Origin: Caulobacter radicis | Lineage (GTDB): Bacteria > Pseudomonadota > Alphaproteobacteria > Caulobacterales > Caulobacteraceae | NCBI RefSeq assembly: GCF_003094615.1 | Contig: NZ_QDKO01000023.1 | Location: 124,001-188,000 of the forward strand | Length of the DNA: 64,000 nt | Direction: 5' to 3' | Part shown: piece by piece, positions 25,082-34,699 of the stretch | How positions within the stretch are numbered: the stretch's first letter is position 1 | How the letters are laid out: each line of letters starts with the position of its first letter | The notes under the pieces: generated by a model | Databases searched by the model: none | Seen by the model: only the letters and a program-made list of their open reading frames with translations | What the model was told of the DNA's origin: nothing | Made by a program: the position numbers and the translations under genes

Positions 25082-27271
25082 ATGCGCACCATGCTACTTT
25101 CGTCGGCCGCCCTGGCGGTCGTGTGCTTCAACGCGCCCGTCGCCTTCGCCCAGGACGCTCCGGTGGCGTTGGACGAGGTGGTCATCACCGCCCAGCGGCG
25201 CAGCGAGAACCTGCAGAAGACGCCGCTGACCGTCTCGGCCGTCACCGGCGACAAGCTGGAATCCCAAGGGGTCAAGACCGTCGTCGACCTGGCCAGCCAG
25301 GTTCCGGCCCTGCAGATCACCTCCAGCGGCTCGGGCGCGGCCCAGGTCTTCCTGCGCGGCATCGGCAGCACCAACACCACCGAGGTCGGCGACCCCGCCG
25401 TCGCCTATCACATCGACGGCATCTACCAGGCCCGTTCCACTTCGGTCGGCGCGCTGTTCTACGACATCGATCGGGTCGAAGTGCTGCGCGGCCCGCAAGG
25501 CACGCTGTACGGCCGCAACGCCACGGCCGGCGCGATCAACGTCATCACCAAGAAGCCGGTGCTGGGCGAGTACGAGGGCGCGGGCTCGATCGAGGTCGGC
25601 AACTACAGCGCCGTCACCACCTCTGGCCTGATCAACGTGCCGATCGGCGACACCCTGGCCGTGCGCGCCTCGTTCCAGCAGAGCCGCCACGACGGCTACG
25701 TCAACGCCATCAACCAGGGCCCCGGCACGGGCGGCAACGACCGCTACGACCAGGACGACAAGTCGGCCCGCGTGCGGGTGCTGTGGAAGCCCAGCGACAA
25801 CTTCTCGCTGGTCCTCAACGCCGACTACCTGCACCAGGGCGGCGCGGGCGGCGGCGACGGCACCTACGGCACTACTCGCGTCACCGGCGATCCGTGGTCC
25901 TGCTACTGCTCGACCAACCTCTATCGCAACAACCGCTTCTTCAGCACCGGCGCCGAGGCCAACTGGGACCTGGGCTTCGCCAACCTGACCTATCTGGTCG
26001 GCTACAACTTCTCCAAGCTCGACCGCACCGGCGAGAACGCCAGCACCGGCGCGCCGAACTACTTCCTGGGCAAGGACTACACCTGGTCGCACGAACTGCG
26101 CCTGGGCGGCGACGCCGGCAAGCTGAAATGGGTGGTCGGCCTCTATCGCTTCACCGAGGACAACAACGTCGACTTCCGCGTCTTCCTGGCGAACAACTCG
26201 TACCTGTCTTTCATCCAGCCGGAGATCACGGCCGAGAGCATCGCCGTCTTCGGCCAGACCACCTACGAGGTCACCGACCGGTTCCGGGTCACCGGCGGCC
26301 TGCGCTACACCGAGGACAAGAAGGGACGGGTGGGCGGCACCTACCTGACCAACTCCGCCGGTGCGATCGTCTCGACGGTGGTGGCCAACGTCGCCGACGC
26401 CAAGTGGGACGCCACCAACTGGAAGATCGGCGCCGACTTCGACCTGACCTCGACCTCGATGCTCTATGCCAACGTCGCCACGGGCTACAAGGCGGGCGGT
26501 TACTACGACGGCATCGCCGACAACGTCTACGCGCCGGAGAAGATCACCTCCTACGAGGCCGGGGTGAAGAACCGCTTCCTCGACAACCGCCTGCAGGTGA
26601 ACGCCACGGCGTTCCTCTACGACTACCGCGACTTCCAGGTCAGCGCCCTGGGCACCATCGGCGGCCAGGACGCCACGGTCACCCTCAACGCCGACAAGGC
26701 CAAGATCTACGGCCTGGAGTTCGAGACCAACCTGGCGCTGACCGAGCATGATCGGATCGACGCCACCCTGGGCTGGCTGCACGCCGAATACACCGACTTC
26801 GTGCTGCCGCGCGGGGACTCGTTCTCGAACAACAACGCCAACGCCGCGGTGGCGGCCTGCTACACGGCCAACTACGCGGCGGCGGCTCCGCGCTCGACGG
26901 ACTTCTCGGGCTGCCGCATGGCCCGCACCCCCGAGTGGACCTTCAATCTCGGCTACCAGCACATCTGGGAGCCCAGCTTCGGCGGCGCCCTGACCGGCCG
27001 GATCCAGACCCACTACGAGACCAGCAAGAACCTCGAGTACCACGGCTTCGCCGAGAACAAGGAAGGCGCCTTCACCAAGACGGACGTCAGCCTGACCTAC
27101 GCCAGCCCCGACGATCGCTGGACCCTGCAAGGCTATGTCCGCAACCTCGAGGACGACGACGTGCGCACCGCCTCGGCGCCGAACTCGACCACGGGCCTGG
27201 CCACCAACGGCGCCGGCGAATTCTACGCCCCGCCGCGCACCTACGGCCTGCGCCTCGGCGTGACCTTCTAA
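25082..27271 (+). CDS. TonB-dependent outer-membrane receptor
   Basis: A 729-residue receptor with a signal peptide ending AFAQ, a TonB-box-like DEVVITAQRR right after it, and a plug domain (VFLRGIGS, YHIDGIYQAR, VEVLRGPQGTLYGRNATAGAI, NVITKKP). A beta-barrel with many aromatic strands ends in YGLRLGVTF. It should import a ligand too large for porins, driven by TonB. It has no N-terminal signalling domain, unlike the receptor at 38759. The ATG at 25082 follows aggaaagggg. Operators upstream and the GH3 genes downstream suggest an oligosaccharide ligand released from plant polysaccharide; this is inference. Confidence 0.95.
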   Translation: MRTMLLSSAALAVVCFNAPVAFAQDAPVALDEVVITAQRRSENLQKTPLTVSAVTGDKLESQGVKTVVDLASQVPALQITSSGSGAAQVFLRGIGSTNTTEVGDPAVAYHIDGIYQARSTSVGALFYDIDRVEVLRGPQGTLYGRNATAGAINVITKKPVLGEYEGAGSIEVGNYSAVTTSGLINVPIGDTLAVRASFQQSRHDGYVNAINQGPGTGGNDRYDQDDKSARVRVLWKPSDNFSLVLNADYLHQGGAGGGDGTYGTTRVTGDPWSCYCSTNLYRNNRFFSTGAEANWDLGFANLTYLVGYNFSKLDRTGENASTGAPNYFLGKDYTWSHELRLGGDAGKLKWVVGLYRFTEDNNVDFRVFLANNSYLSFIQPEITAESIAVFGQTTYEVTDRFRVTGGLRYTEDKKGRVGGTYLTNSAGAIVSTVVANVADAKWDATNWKIGADFDLTSTSMLYANVATGYKAGGYYDGIADNVYAPEKITSYEAGVKNRFLDNRLQVNATAFLYDYRDFQVSALGTIGGQDATVTLNADKAKIYGLEFETNLALTEHDRIDATLGWLHAEYTDFVLPRGDSFSNNNANAAVAACYTANYAAAAPRSTDFSGCRMARTPEWTFNLGYQHIWEPSFGGALTGRIQTHYETSKNLEYHGFAENKEGAFTKTDVSLTYASPDDRWTLQGYVRNLEDDDVRTASAPNSTTGLATNGAGEFYAPPRTYGLRLGVTF

Positions 27272-27288
27272 CCACCTCACTCCCCCTC

Positions 27289-27330
27289 GCGCCCGACGGA
27301 TCCTGCCCGTCGGGCGCATCTTTGTTTTTC
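27289..27330 (+). terminator. Strong rho-independent terminator after the TonB receptor
   Basis: An 11-bp perfect stem, gcgcccgacgg (27289-27299) with ccgtcgggcgc (27307-27317), has a 7-nt loop and is followed by atctttgttttt. It lies 17 bases after the receptor stop and separates it from the GH3 operon. Confidence 0.9.
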
Positions 27331-27353
27331 GTGTAGCCAAGCGAGTTTAGCCG

Positions 27354-29330
27354 ATGATCCTCACACGACGCCTTCTGCTCCTGGCTGCCTCCGCGACAGT
27401 GCTCGGCGGCGGCGCCCACGCCGCGCCCAAGCAGCCCGAGCTGGGCGTGCGCGAGGGCAAGACCATTACCGTCGACGGGCTGAAGTTCCGCGACCTCGAC
27501 CGCGACGGAAAGCTGTCGCCATACGAGGACTGGCGGCTTTCACCCGAAGTCCGCGCCGCCGACCTGACCGCGCGCATGACGCTGGACGAGAAGGCCGGCC
27601 AGATGATGCATGGCACCCTGCCGGCGACCGGCCCGATGGGCGTGGCCGGGATCGGCTCGGGCTACGACATGGCCAAGGCCGCGCCCTTGGTCGTGGACCG
27701 TCACGTCACCACCTTCATCACCCGCCTGGCCGGGGCTCCCAGCTTCCTGGCGCAGCAGAACAACGCCATCCAGGCGATCGCCGAGAAGGGCCGCCTGGGC
27801 GTGCCGGCGACGATCAGCACCGACCCGCGTCACCACTTCCAGTTCACGGCCGGCGCCAGCGTCGCGCCCGGCGGCTTCTCGCAGTGGCCCGAGGCCCCGG
27901 GCCTGGCCGCGATCGGCGACGCCGCCCTGACCAGGCGCTTCGGCGACATCGCCCGCCAGGAGTACCGCGCCGTCGGCATCCATCAGGCCCTGTCGCCGAT
28001 GGCCGACCTGTCGACCGAACCGCGCTGGTCGCGCACGAACGGCACCTTCGGCGAGGACGCCGATCTGGTCGGCAAGATGACCAAGGCCTATGTCCAGGGC
28101 TTCCAGGGCGGCGACAAAGGCCTCGCGACCGGCGGCGTGTCGGCCGTGGTCAAGCACTGGGTCGGCTACGGCGCCTCGGCCAAGGGCTTCGACGGCCACA
28201 ACAGCTACGGCCGCTATGCCGTTTTCCCCAAAGGACAATTCGACCTGCACGTGAAGCCGTTCGACGAGGCCTTCGCGGCCGGCGTCGTCGGCGTCATGCC
28301 GACCTACGCCATCCTTCAGGACGTGGCGCTTGAGGGGCAGCCGCTGGAGCCGGTGGCCGCCGGCTTCTCCAAGCAGCTGCTGACCGACCTGCTGCGGGGC
28401 AAGCACGGCTTCAAGGGGATCGTGCTGTCGGACTGGGCCATCACCAACGACTGCGGCGAGACCTGCCGCGACGGCTTCCCGGCCGGCGTGACGCCCAGCT
28501 TCGAGGGGTTCTCCACCGCCTGGGGCGTCGAGGACCTGGCCAAGGTCGACCGCTACGCCAAGGGCGTGAACGCGGGCCTCGACCAGTTCGGCGGCGTCGA
28601 GGACACGGCCGAGTTGGTCGCCGCCGTGAAGGCCGGCAAGATCACGGAAGGCCGCATCGACGAGTCCGTGAAGCGCATCCTGCTGGTCAAGTTCGAGCAG
28701 GGCCTGTTCGAGAACCCCTATGTCGACCCCAAGGCCGCCGACGCCATCGCCGGCGCCAAGGCCTTCGTCGCCGAGGGCAGGGCGGCCCAGAGCGCGGCCC
28801 TGACGCTGCTGGAGAACAAGAACGGCCTGCTGCCGCTGAAGGCCGCCGGCCGCAAGGTCTGGCTCAAGGGCGTCTCGCCCGACGTCGCCAAGGCCTACGG
28901 CCTGACGCCGGTGACGGATCTGGCCCAGGCGGATCTCGCCATCATCCGCGTCGAGACGCCGTTCGAGACCCTGCACCCCAACTACACCTTCGGGGTGCGC
29001 CAGCACGAGGGCGACCTGTCGTTCAAGGACGGCGCGGCCGACTACGAGGCCATCAAGGCCGCCTCGGCCAAGGTCCCGACCATCGTCAGCGTCTATCTCG
29101 ACCGTCCCGCCATCCTGACCAATGTCCGCGACAAGGCCGCCGCCCTGGTCGGCGACTTCGGCTCCAGCGACGAAGCGCTGCTCGATGCGTTGACCGGAAA
29201 GGCCAAGGCGCGCGGCAGGCTGCCGTTCGAGCTGCCCTCGTCGATGGCCGCCGTCGAAGCCCAGGCCGAAGACGCGCCGCACGACAGCGAAAAGCCGCTC
29301 TACCCGATCCACTACGGCCTGACCTACTAG
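27354..29330 (+). CDS. Glycoside hydrolase family 3 protein
   Basis: The 658-residue exported enzyme has a signal peptide ending AHA, then an EF-hand-like DLDRDGKLSPYEDW. The GH3 barrel starts LTARMTLDEKAGQMM and includes SPMADLSTEPRWSR, VKHWVGYGA and the nucleophile motif GIVLSDWA (D360). A second alpha/beta domain follows (LTLLENKNGLLPLK). It lacks the C-terminal fibronectin-like domain seen in the next gene. GH3 enzymes remove terminal beta-glucose or beta-xylose from oligosaccharides. Only 13 bp separate it from the second GH3 gene, so the two are probably cotranscribed. Substrate is not predictable from sequence alone. Confidence 0.93.
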   Translation: MILTRRLLLLAASATVLGGGAHAAPKQPELGVREGKTITVDGLKFRDLDRDGKLSPYEDWRLSPEVRAADLTARMTLDEKAGQMMHGTLPATGPMGVAGIGSGYDMAKAAPLVVDRHVTTFITRLAGAPSFLAQQNNAIQAIAEKGRLGVPATISTDPRHHFQFTAGASVAPGGFSQWPEAPGLAAIGDAALTRRFGDIARQEYRAVGIHQALSPMADLSTEPRWSRTNGTFGEDADLVGKMTKAYVQGFQGGDKGLATGGVSAVVKHWVGYGASAKGFDGHNSYGRYAVFPKGQFDLHVKPFDEAFAAGVVGVMPTYAILQDVALEGQPLEPVAAGFSKQLLTDLLRGKHGFKGIVLSDWAITNDCGETCRDGFPAGVTPSFEGFSTAWGVEDLAKVDRYAKGVNAGLDQFGGVEDTAELVAAVKAGKITEGRIDESVKRILLVKFEQGLFENPYVDPKAADAIAGAKAFVAEGRAAQSAALTLLENKNGLLPLKAAGRKVWLKGVSPDVAKAYGLTPVTDLAQADLAIIRVETPFETLHPNYTFGVRQHEGDLSFKDGAADYEAIKAASAKVPTIVSVYLDRPAILTNVRDKAAALVGDFGSSDEALLDALTGKAKARGRLPFELPSSMAAVEAQAEDAPHDSEKPLYPIHYGLTY

Positions 29331-29343
29331 GGGGACCGCCACC

Positions 29344-31539
29344 ATGATCCGCATGACGACCGCCGCCAGCATCGCGGCCCTGAGCTTGGCCGCCGGCGCG
29401 GCCCACGCCCAAACGGCCCAGCCGTGGATGAACACCAAGCTCTCGCCCGACGAGCGCGCGGCGTTGCTGGAAAAGGAGATGACCCTCGACGAGCGCATCG
29501 GCCTGGTCCACGGCCCGATGTCGATGCCGATCTTCGGCATCAAGAAGCCCGAGGGCGCCATCGGCTCGGCCGGCTACATCCCCGGCATTCCGCGCCTGGG
29601 CGTGCCGGCCCTGGAAGAGAGCGACGCCAGTCTCGGCGTCACCAACCCACTGGGCGTGCGACCGGGCGACGGGGCCACGGCCCTGGCTTCCGGCCTGTCG
29701 CTGGCGGCGACCTTCAACACCAAGCTGGCCTATGACGGCGGCGCGGTGGTCGGCCGCGAAGCTCGTGCGAAAGGCTTCAACGTCCAGCTGGCCGGCGGCG
29801 TCAACCTGGCCCGAGACCCGCGCAACGGCCGCAATTTCGAGTATCTGGGCGAGGATCCCTGGCTGGCCGGCAACCTCGTCGCCGCCCAGATCAACGGCAT
29901 CCAGGCCCAGGGCATCGTCTCGACGATCAAGCACTTCTCGCTGAACGGCCAGGAGACGAGCCGCCACTTCGCCAACTCGGTGATCGACGAGTCCGCGCAC
30001 CGGGAAAGCGACCTGCTGGCCTTCCAGATCGCCATCGAAAAGAGCCAGCCGGGCTCTGTGATGTGCGCCTACAACCTCGTCAACGGCGACTACAGCTGCG
30101 GCAACCCGCACCTGCTGAACGACGTGCTGAAGGGCGACTGGGGCTACAAGGGCTGGGTGATGTCGGACTGGGGCGCGGTCCATGCCACCGACTACATCGT
30201 CAAGGGGCTGGACCAGCAGTCGGGCGAGCAGCTGGACGCCAAGATCTGGTTCGGCGAGCCGCTGAAGGCCGCCGTCGAGAAGGGCGAGATCCCGGCCGCG
30301 CGCCTGTCGGACGCCACGCGCCGCATCCTGCGCTCGATGTTCGCCGCCGGCCTGTTCGACAAGCCGGTGACCCCGGGCGGCGCCATCGACTATGACGCCA
30401 ACGCCGAGATCTCGCGCGCGGCGTCGGCCGAAGGCATCGTGCTGCTGAAGAACCGCGAAGGCCTGCTGCCGCTGGCCAAGGCCGCCAAGACTATCGCCGT
30501 GATCGGCGGCCACGCCGACGCCGGCGTGCTGTCGGGCGGCGGCTCTTCGCAGGTCGTGCCTCCCGGGGGCGCCAAGCGCGTCGTGCCGCTGGGCGGCGAG
30601 GGCATGATGGGCGCCTTCCGCAGCCAGTACTTCAACGGCTCCTCGCCGCTGGCCGCCATCCGCAAGGCCGCGCCGGACGCCAAGGTCACCTTCGACGACG
30701 GCCGCTACGTCGCCTCGGCCGTCGCTGCGGCTAAAGCCGCCGACGTGGTGGTGGTGATGGGCAACCAGTGGATGGGCGAGGGCGAGGACGCCTTCGATCT
30801 CTCCCTGCCCAACGGCCAGGACGAGCTGATCGCCGCCGTGGTCGCCGCCAACCCCAACGCCATCGTCGTGCTGCAAACGGGCGGCCCGGTCTCGATGCCC
30901 TGGCTGAATGAGGCCGGCGCCGTGGTCGAGGCCTGGTACGGCGGCGCCAAGGGCGGCGAGGCCATCGCCGACGTGCTGTTCGGCGCGGTCAATCCGTCGG
31001 GCCGCCTGCCGGTGACCTTCCCGGCCTCGCTCGGCCAATACCCGCGCGAGGCCCTGCCGGGTCGCGGCGTGCCCGAGAAGACCCGGTTCGACGTCAACTA
31101 CACCGAGGGCGCCGACGTCGGTTACCGCCGCTTCGCCGCCACCGGCGACAAGCCGCTGTTCCCGTTCGGCTATGGCCTGTCCTACACCTCGTTCGCCTAT
31201 TCGAACCTGAAGGTCGAGGGCGGCCAGTCGGTCACCGTCAGCTTCGACGTCGCCAACACCGGCAAGGTCGAGGGCAAGGACGCCCCGCAGGTCTATCTGA
31301 CCGGCGCGGCCGGCAAGCCGTTGCAGCGCCTGATCGGCTTCGACAAGGTGTCGCTGAAGCCGGGCGAGACCCGCCGCGTGACCCTGACCGCTGACCCGCG
31401 CCTGCTGGCCAGCTTCGACGCCAAGGGCCGTCGCTGGGTCGTCACGGGCGGCGACTATCAGGTGGCCGTCGGCGCTTCGGCCACGGACCTGGCCCTCAAG
31501 GGCGGGGCCAAGGTCAAGGCCCGGACGCTGAAGCCGTAA
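29344..31539 (+). CDS. Beta-glucosidase-like glycoside hydrolase family 3 protein
   Basis: A 731-residue GH3 enzyme with signal peptide (ending AHAQ), barrel domain (MTLDERIGLVHG, NLARDPRNGRNFEYLGEDP, IKHFSLNGQET, nucleophile D275 in GWVMSDWGAVHA), second domain (IVLLKNREGLLPL, QWMGEGEDAFDLSLP) and a C-terminal fibronectin-III-like domain (PFGYGLSYTSFAYS, VEGKDAPQVYL). This is the full three-domain layout of periplasmic BglX-type beta-glucosidases. It lies between the shorter GH3 gene and a carboxylesterase in a tight operon. The pair of GH3 enzymes with different architecture suggests complementary linkage or chain-length preferences. Confidence 0.94.
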   Translation: MIRMTTAASIAALSLAAGAAHAQTAQPWMNTKLSPDERAALLEKEMTLDERIGLVHGPMSMPIFGIKKPEGAIGSAGYIPGIPRLGVPALEESDASLGVTNPLGVRPGDGATALASGLSLAATFNTKLAYDGGAVVGREARAKGFNVQLAGGVNLARDPRNGRNFEYLGEDPWLAGNLVAAQINGIQAQGIVSTIKHFSLNGQETSRHFANSVIDESAHRESDLLAFQIAIEKSQPGSVMCAYNLVNGDYSCGNPHLLNDVLKGDWGYKGWVMSDWGAVHATDYIVKGLDQQSGEQLDAKIWFGEPLKAAVEKGEIPAARLSDATRRILRSMFAAGLFDKPVTPGGAIDYDANAEISRAASAEGIVLLKNREGLLPLAKAAKTIAVIGGHADAGVLSGGGSSQVVPPGGAKRVVPLGGEGMMGAFRSQYFNGSSPLAAIRKAAPDAKVTFDDGRYVASAVAAAKAADVVVVMGNQWMGEGEDAFDLSLPNGQDELIAAVVAANPNAIVVLQTGGPVSMPWLNEAGAVVEAWYGGAKGGEAIADVLFGAVNPSGRLPVTFPASLGQYPREALPGRGVPEKTRFDVNYTEGADVGYRRFAATGDKPLFPFGYGLSYTSFAYSNLKVEGGQSVTVSFDVANTGKVEGKDAPQVYLTGAAGKPLQRLIGFDKVSLKPGETRRVTLTADPRLLASFDAKGRRWVVTGGDYQVAVGASATDLALKGGAKVKARTLKP

Positions 31540-31548
31540 GGGAAGGGC

Positions 31549-33129
31549 ATGGTGATGAGATCTCTGGTTTCGGGCCTGGCCCTGTCGCTGGCCATCGGCC
31601 TGCCGGCCCTGGCCGCCGGTCCGGTGGTCAAGACCACCGCCGGACCCGTCGAGGGCGTCGAGAGCGGGACGGTGGCGGCGTTCAAGGGCGTGCCCTTCGC
31701 CGCGCCGCCCGTCGGTCCGCTGCGCTGGCGCGCGCCCCAGGCCCCCGCGGCCTGGACCGCCGTCCGTTCGGCCGCCGAATACGGTCCCGACTGCGCGCAG
31801 AACCCGTTCCCGGGCGACGCAGCCCCCCTGGGCGTCCAGCCGGCCGAGGACTGCCTCTATGTGAACGTCTGGACGCCGAAGGACGCGATCAAGGCCAAGG
31901 CCAGGAAGCCGGTCATGGTCTGGATCTATGGCGGCGGCTTCGTCAACGGCGGCTCTTCGCCGTCGGTCTATGCCGGCGACCGCTTCGCCCGCGACGGCGT
32001 GGTGCTGGTCAGCTTCAACTATCGGGTCGGGCGCTTCGGCTTCTTCGCCCACCCGGCGTTGTCGGCCGAGAACGCCGATGGCGGCCTGCTGGGCAACTAC
32101 GCCTTCATGGACCAGATCGCGGCCCTCAAATGGGTGCAGGCCAATATCGAGGCCTTCGGCGGCGATCCGGGTAACGTGACCATCTTCGGGGAGTCGGCCG
32201 GCGGCATGTCGGTCAACGCCCTGCTGACCACTCCCCTGGCGCAGGGCCTGTTTCATAAGGCGATCATTCAGTCGGGCGGCGGCCGGCCGCGCCTTCTGCC
32301 TTCGCTGCCGATCAAGGCCGCGCCGGGCGAGCGTTCGGCCGAGAGCGTCGGCGTCGCCTTCGCCGCCAAGGCCGGCGTGACGGGGGAGGGGCCCGAGGCC
32401 CTGGCCGCTCTGCGCGCCCTGCCGGCCGACGCGGTGGTCGACGGCCTGAACATGGCCACGTCCGGCGTGCCCACCTGGAACGGCGGGCCGATGGTCGACG
32501 GCAGGATCGTCACCAAGCCGGTGCTCGACGCCTTCGCCGCCGGCGAATGGACCAAGATGCCGGTGATGGTCGGGGCCACCGGCGCCGACGGCTTCTTCTT
32601 CGGCGGCACGCGCGACCAGGTCTTCGCCCCGTTCGGCGAGCGGCGGGCCGAGGCCGAGACGCTCTACGACCCGACCGGCGACGGCGACATCAAGGTCTAT
32701 GGCTGGAAAGCCGCCGGCGACCGGATGTTCATCGAACCGGCTCGCGAGGTGGCCCGCACCCTGTCGGCGCAGGGCGCGCCGGTGTGGTCGTTCCGCTTCT
32801 CCTACGTGGCCGAAAGCCAGCGTCACGAATGGTGGAGCGCCCCGCACGCCACCGAGATCCCGTTCGTGTTCGACACCGTCGACGCCCGCTACGGCGCGGC
32901 CCTGACACCGGCCGATGCAGCCGCCGCCAAGGCCGCCCACGCCTACTGGATCGCCTTCGCCGTCAAGGGCGCGCCGGAGCCTGCGGGCTTGCCGGCTTGG
33001 CCCAGGTACGACGCGGCCGGCGATGCGATCATCGACTTCACCAACGACGGGGTGACGGCGGGCGCCGATCCGCTGAAAGCGCGGTTGGATCTCGTTAGAG
33101 CCACCACCCCCAAGCCGGCGGGCCAGTGA
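31549..33129 (+). CDS. Type B carboxylesterase (alpha/beta hydrolase)
   Basis: The 526-residue secreted esterase has a signal peptide (ending ALAA) and the carboxylesterase type B signatures FKGVPFAAPPVGPLRW, EDCLYVNVWTP and WIYGGGFVNG (oxyanion hole). The nucleophile elbow is FGESAGG with S216, and the probable catalytic histidine is H433 in APHATEIPFVF. In this operon it may remove acyl groups from polysaccharide side chains so that the GH3 enzymes can act. That role is inferred from context; the family covers many esters. It starts nine bases after the second GH3 gene. Confidence 0.93.
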   Translation: MVMRSLVSGLALSLAIGLPALAAGPVVKTTAGPVEGVESGTVAAFKGVPFAAPPVGPLRWRAPQAPAAWTAVRSAAEYGPDCAQNPFPGDAAPLGVQPAEDCLYVNVWTPKDAIKAKARKPVMVWIYGGGFVNGGSSPSVYAGDRFARDGVVLVSFNYRVGRFGFFAHPALSAENADGGLLGNYAFMDQIAALKWVQANIEAFGGDPGNVTIFGESAGGMSVNALLTTPLAQGLFHKAIIQSGGGRPRLLPSLPIKAAPGERSAESVGVAFAAKAGVTGEGPEALAALRALPADAVVDGLNMATSGVPTWNGGPMVDGRIVTKPVLDAFAAGEWTKMPVMVGATGADGFFFGGTRDQVFAPFGERRAEAETLYDPTGDGDIKVYGWKAAGDRMFIEPAREVARTLSAQGAPVWSFRFSYVAESQRHEWWSAPHATEIPFVFDTVDARYGAALTPADAAAAKAAHAYWIAFAVKGAPEPAGLPAWPRYDAAGDAIIDFTNDGVTAGADPLKARLDLVRATTPKPAGQ

Positions 33130-33130
33130 C

Positions 33131-33355
33131 ATGGCCGCCCGTCTCGCCGATGCGGTGATCGACCGCGACACCTTCCAGGCGCTGCGTCGCGCCCTGCCAG
33201 CGGCCACCAAGGCCTGCCTGCAGGAGACCTTCGGCATCAGCGAGACCACCTGGGTCAAGCTGCGCGACGGCCGTCCGGTCAAGCAGGCGACCCTGGAGCG
33301 GCTGCTGGAGCGCTATCGGCGGATGTGCGGGGAGATGGGAAGGCGGGCGGCGTGA
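33131..33355 (+). CDS. Small helical protein of unknown function (74 residues)
   Basis: The ATG lies one base after the stop of the carboxylesterase gene, so it is probably the last gene of the GH3 operon. The product is basic and helical, with FGISETTWVKLRDGRPVKQATLERLLER. The spacing of the two helices (ETFGISETTWVKLRDGRPV) resembles a Cro/XRE-type helix-turn-helix, so it may bind DNA. I do not recognise a named family. It is followed by a bidirectional terminator and the convergent pip gene. Confidence 0.7.
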   Translation: MAARLADAVIDRDTFQALRRALPAATKACLQETFGISETTWVKLRDGRPVKQATLERLLERYRRMCGEMGRRAA

Positions 33356-33368
33356 GTGCTTGGCCCCC

Positions 33369-33454
33369 GTCCTTCGGCAAGCTCAGGATGAGGGCCATTG
33401 ATGCGGCGGGTCACTAGAAAACCTCACCCTGAGCTTGTCGAAGGGCGAGGTTTT
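33369..33454. terminator. Bidirectional terminator built on a dispersed inverted repeat
   Basis: Two near-identical arms in inverted orientation lie at 33369-33393 (cgtccttcggcaagctcagg core) and 33422-33445 (cctgagcttgtcgaaggg core). Overlapping the second arm, aaaacctc (33418-33425) pairs with gaggtttt (33447-33454), giving A- and T-flanked hairpins usable from both sides. It sits between the convergent 74-residue gene and pip. The ctgagcttgtcgaaggg arm is of a kind often repeated in alphaproteobacterial genomes. Confidence 0.75.
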
Positions 33455-33465
33455 CGCTCGGCGTG

Positions 33466-34557
33466 TCAGCCGCTGATCTTCGGCAGCCCGTCCATGATCG
33501 CCGTCAGCGCCAGCACGGTCTGGCCCTCCATGGCGCTGTGGCCGGCGTCGGTCTTCACGTAGCTGGCCGGCGGCGCGCTGATCTCGTCCAGGGCCGCGAC
33601 CAGGCGCGAGGCCTGTGACAGCGGGCAGACCTGGTCGAAGCGGCCGTGGACGATGTGGATGTCCAGGCCTTTCAGCTTGTCCACGTTCTTCACGATGTAG
33701 TCCGGCTCGAGGAACAGGCCGTTGGCGAAGAAGTGGGCCTCGATCTGAGCGAAGCAGAGGGCGAAGTCGGCCTCGCCGAACTTACCCGCGTCGGCGTTGT
33801 CGGGGATCATGTTCGAGATCGTGCCTTCCCAGACCGACCAGGCCACGGCCGCCTCGAGCTGGCGCTGACGCTCGGCCTCGCTGGTCGGGACCATGTCGAA
33901 GATCTGCTTGTAGGCGCCCATGATGTTGCCGCGCTCTTCGACCGCGATCACTTCGACGAAGGCCTTCCACTCGTCGGGGTAGGCGATGTAGGCGCCCGGC
34001 TCGGTGAGGGCGTAGGGCGTGTTGGTGAAGGCCGCCGCATTGCCTTGGTACATGTAGAGCAGGTCTTCGGTCGCGCCGAGGAAGATGCCGCGCAGGATCA
34101 GCGAGGCGACCTTGTCGGCGTGGCGGATGGCGTAGGTCAGCGCCAGGGTGCTGCCCCAGCTGCCGCCGAACACGTGCATGCGGCCGGTGATCCCCAGCGC
34201 GTCGCGCAGCCTGTTGATGTCGTCGACCAGGTGGTCGGTGGTGTTGTTGGTCAGCGCCACCTGCGGGCCGGCCGAGGCGACCGTGGGCTCGCTCTTTCCG
34301 CAGCCGCGCTGGTCGAACAGGATCACGCGATAGCGCTTGGGATCGAAGAACCGGGCCATCGGCGGGGCGCAGGCGCCGCCGGGGCCGCCGTGCAGGAACA
34401 TCACCGGTTCGCCGTCCGGATTGCCGTATTCTTCCCAATAGAGCTTGTGGTCGGGCGCGGTGTCGACCTGCAACAGGCCGCTCTTGTTGGCGATGGGCTG
34501 ATCGTACTTCCACTCACCAGTCACCTTGCTGGTGGTCCGCAACCGCGAGAAATTCAT
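33466..34557 (-). CDS. pip: Proline iminopeptidase
   Basis: A 363-residue S33-family alpha/beta hydrolase that releases N-terminal proline from peptides. Signatures are YWEEYGNPDGEPVMFLHGGPGG near the N-terminus, FDQRGCGKS, the nucleophile motif GGSWGSTLAL, the acid region VHGRFDQVCP and the catalytic histidine in DAGHSA. The length is slightly above the usual 310-320 because of an extra N-terminal segment. The ATG at 34557 has AAAGG about ten bases upstream. No signal peptide is evident, so it is probably cytoplasmic. It is convergent with the GH3 operon. Confidence 0.93.
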   Translation of the reverse strand: MNFSRLRTTSKVTGEWKYDQPIANKSGLLQVDTAPDHKLYWEEYGNPDGEPVMFLHGGPGGACAPPMARFFDPKRYRVILFDQRGCGKSEPTVASAGPQVALTNNTTDHLVDDINRLRDALGITGRMHVFGGSWGSTLALTYAIRHADKVASLILRGIFLGATEDLLYMYQGNAAAFTNTPYALTEPGAYIAYPDEWKAFVEVIAVEERGNIMGAYKQIFDMVPTSEAERQRQLEAAVAWSVWEGTISNMIPDNADAGKFGEADFALCFAQIEAHFFANGLFLEPDYIVKNVDKLKGLDIHIVHGRFDQVCPLSQASRLVAALDEISAPPASYVKTDAGHSAMEGQTVLALTAIMDGLPKISG

Positions 34558-34699
34558 AACTCGACCTTTCGTGAGGCTGTTCGCCCGTGCCGTTTAGATG
34601 CGCTCGTCACCGGCGACCGCAAGTCAAAATCGGCGGCCCTCGACAGGATCGGAGCGTGCGCGTACCCCACCGGTTCGCCCCAACCCCAGAGGAGGGACC

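Noticed and set aside
29086-33282. 1398-codon minus-strand frame opposite the GH3 and esterase genes
   Set aside because: It crosses three clear plus-strand genes and their intergenic gaps and has no domain content.
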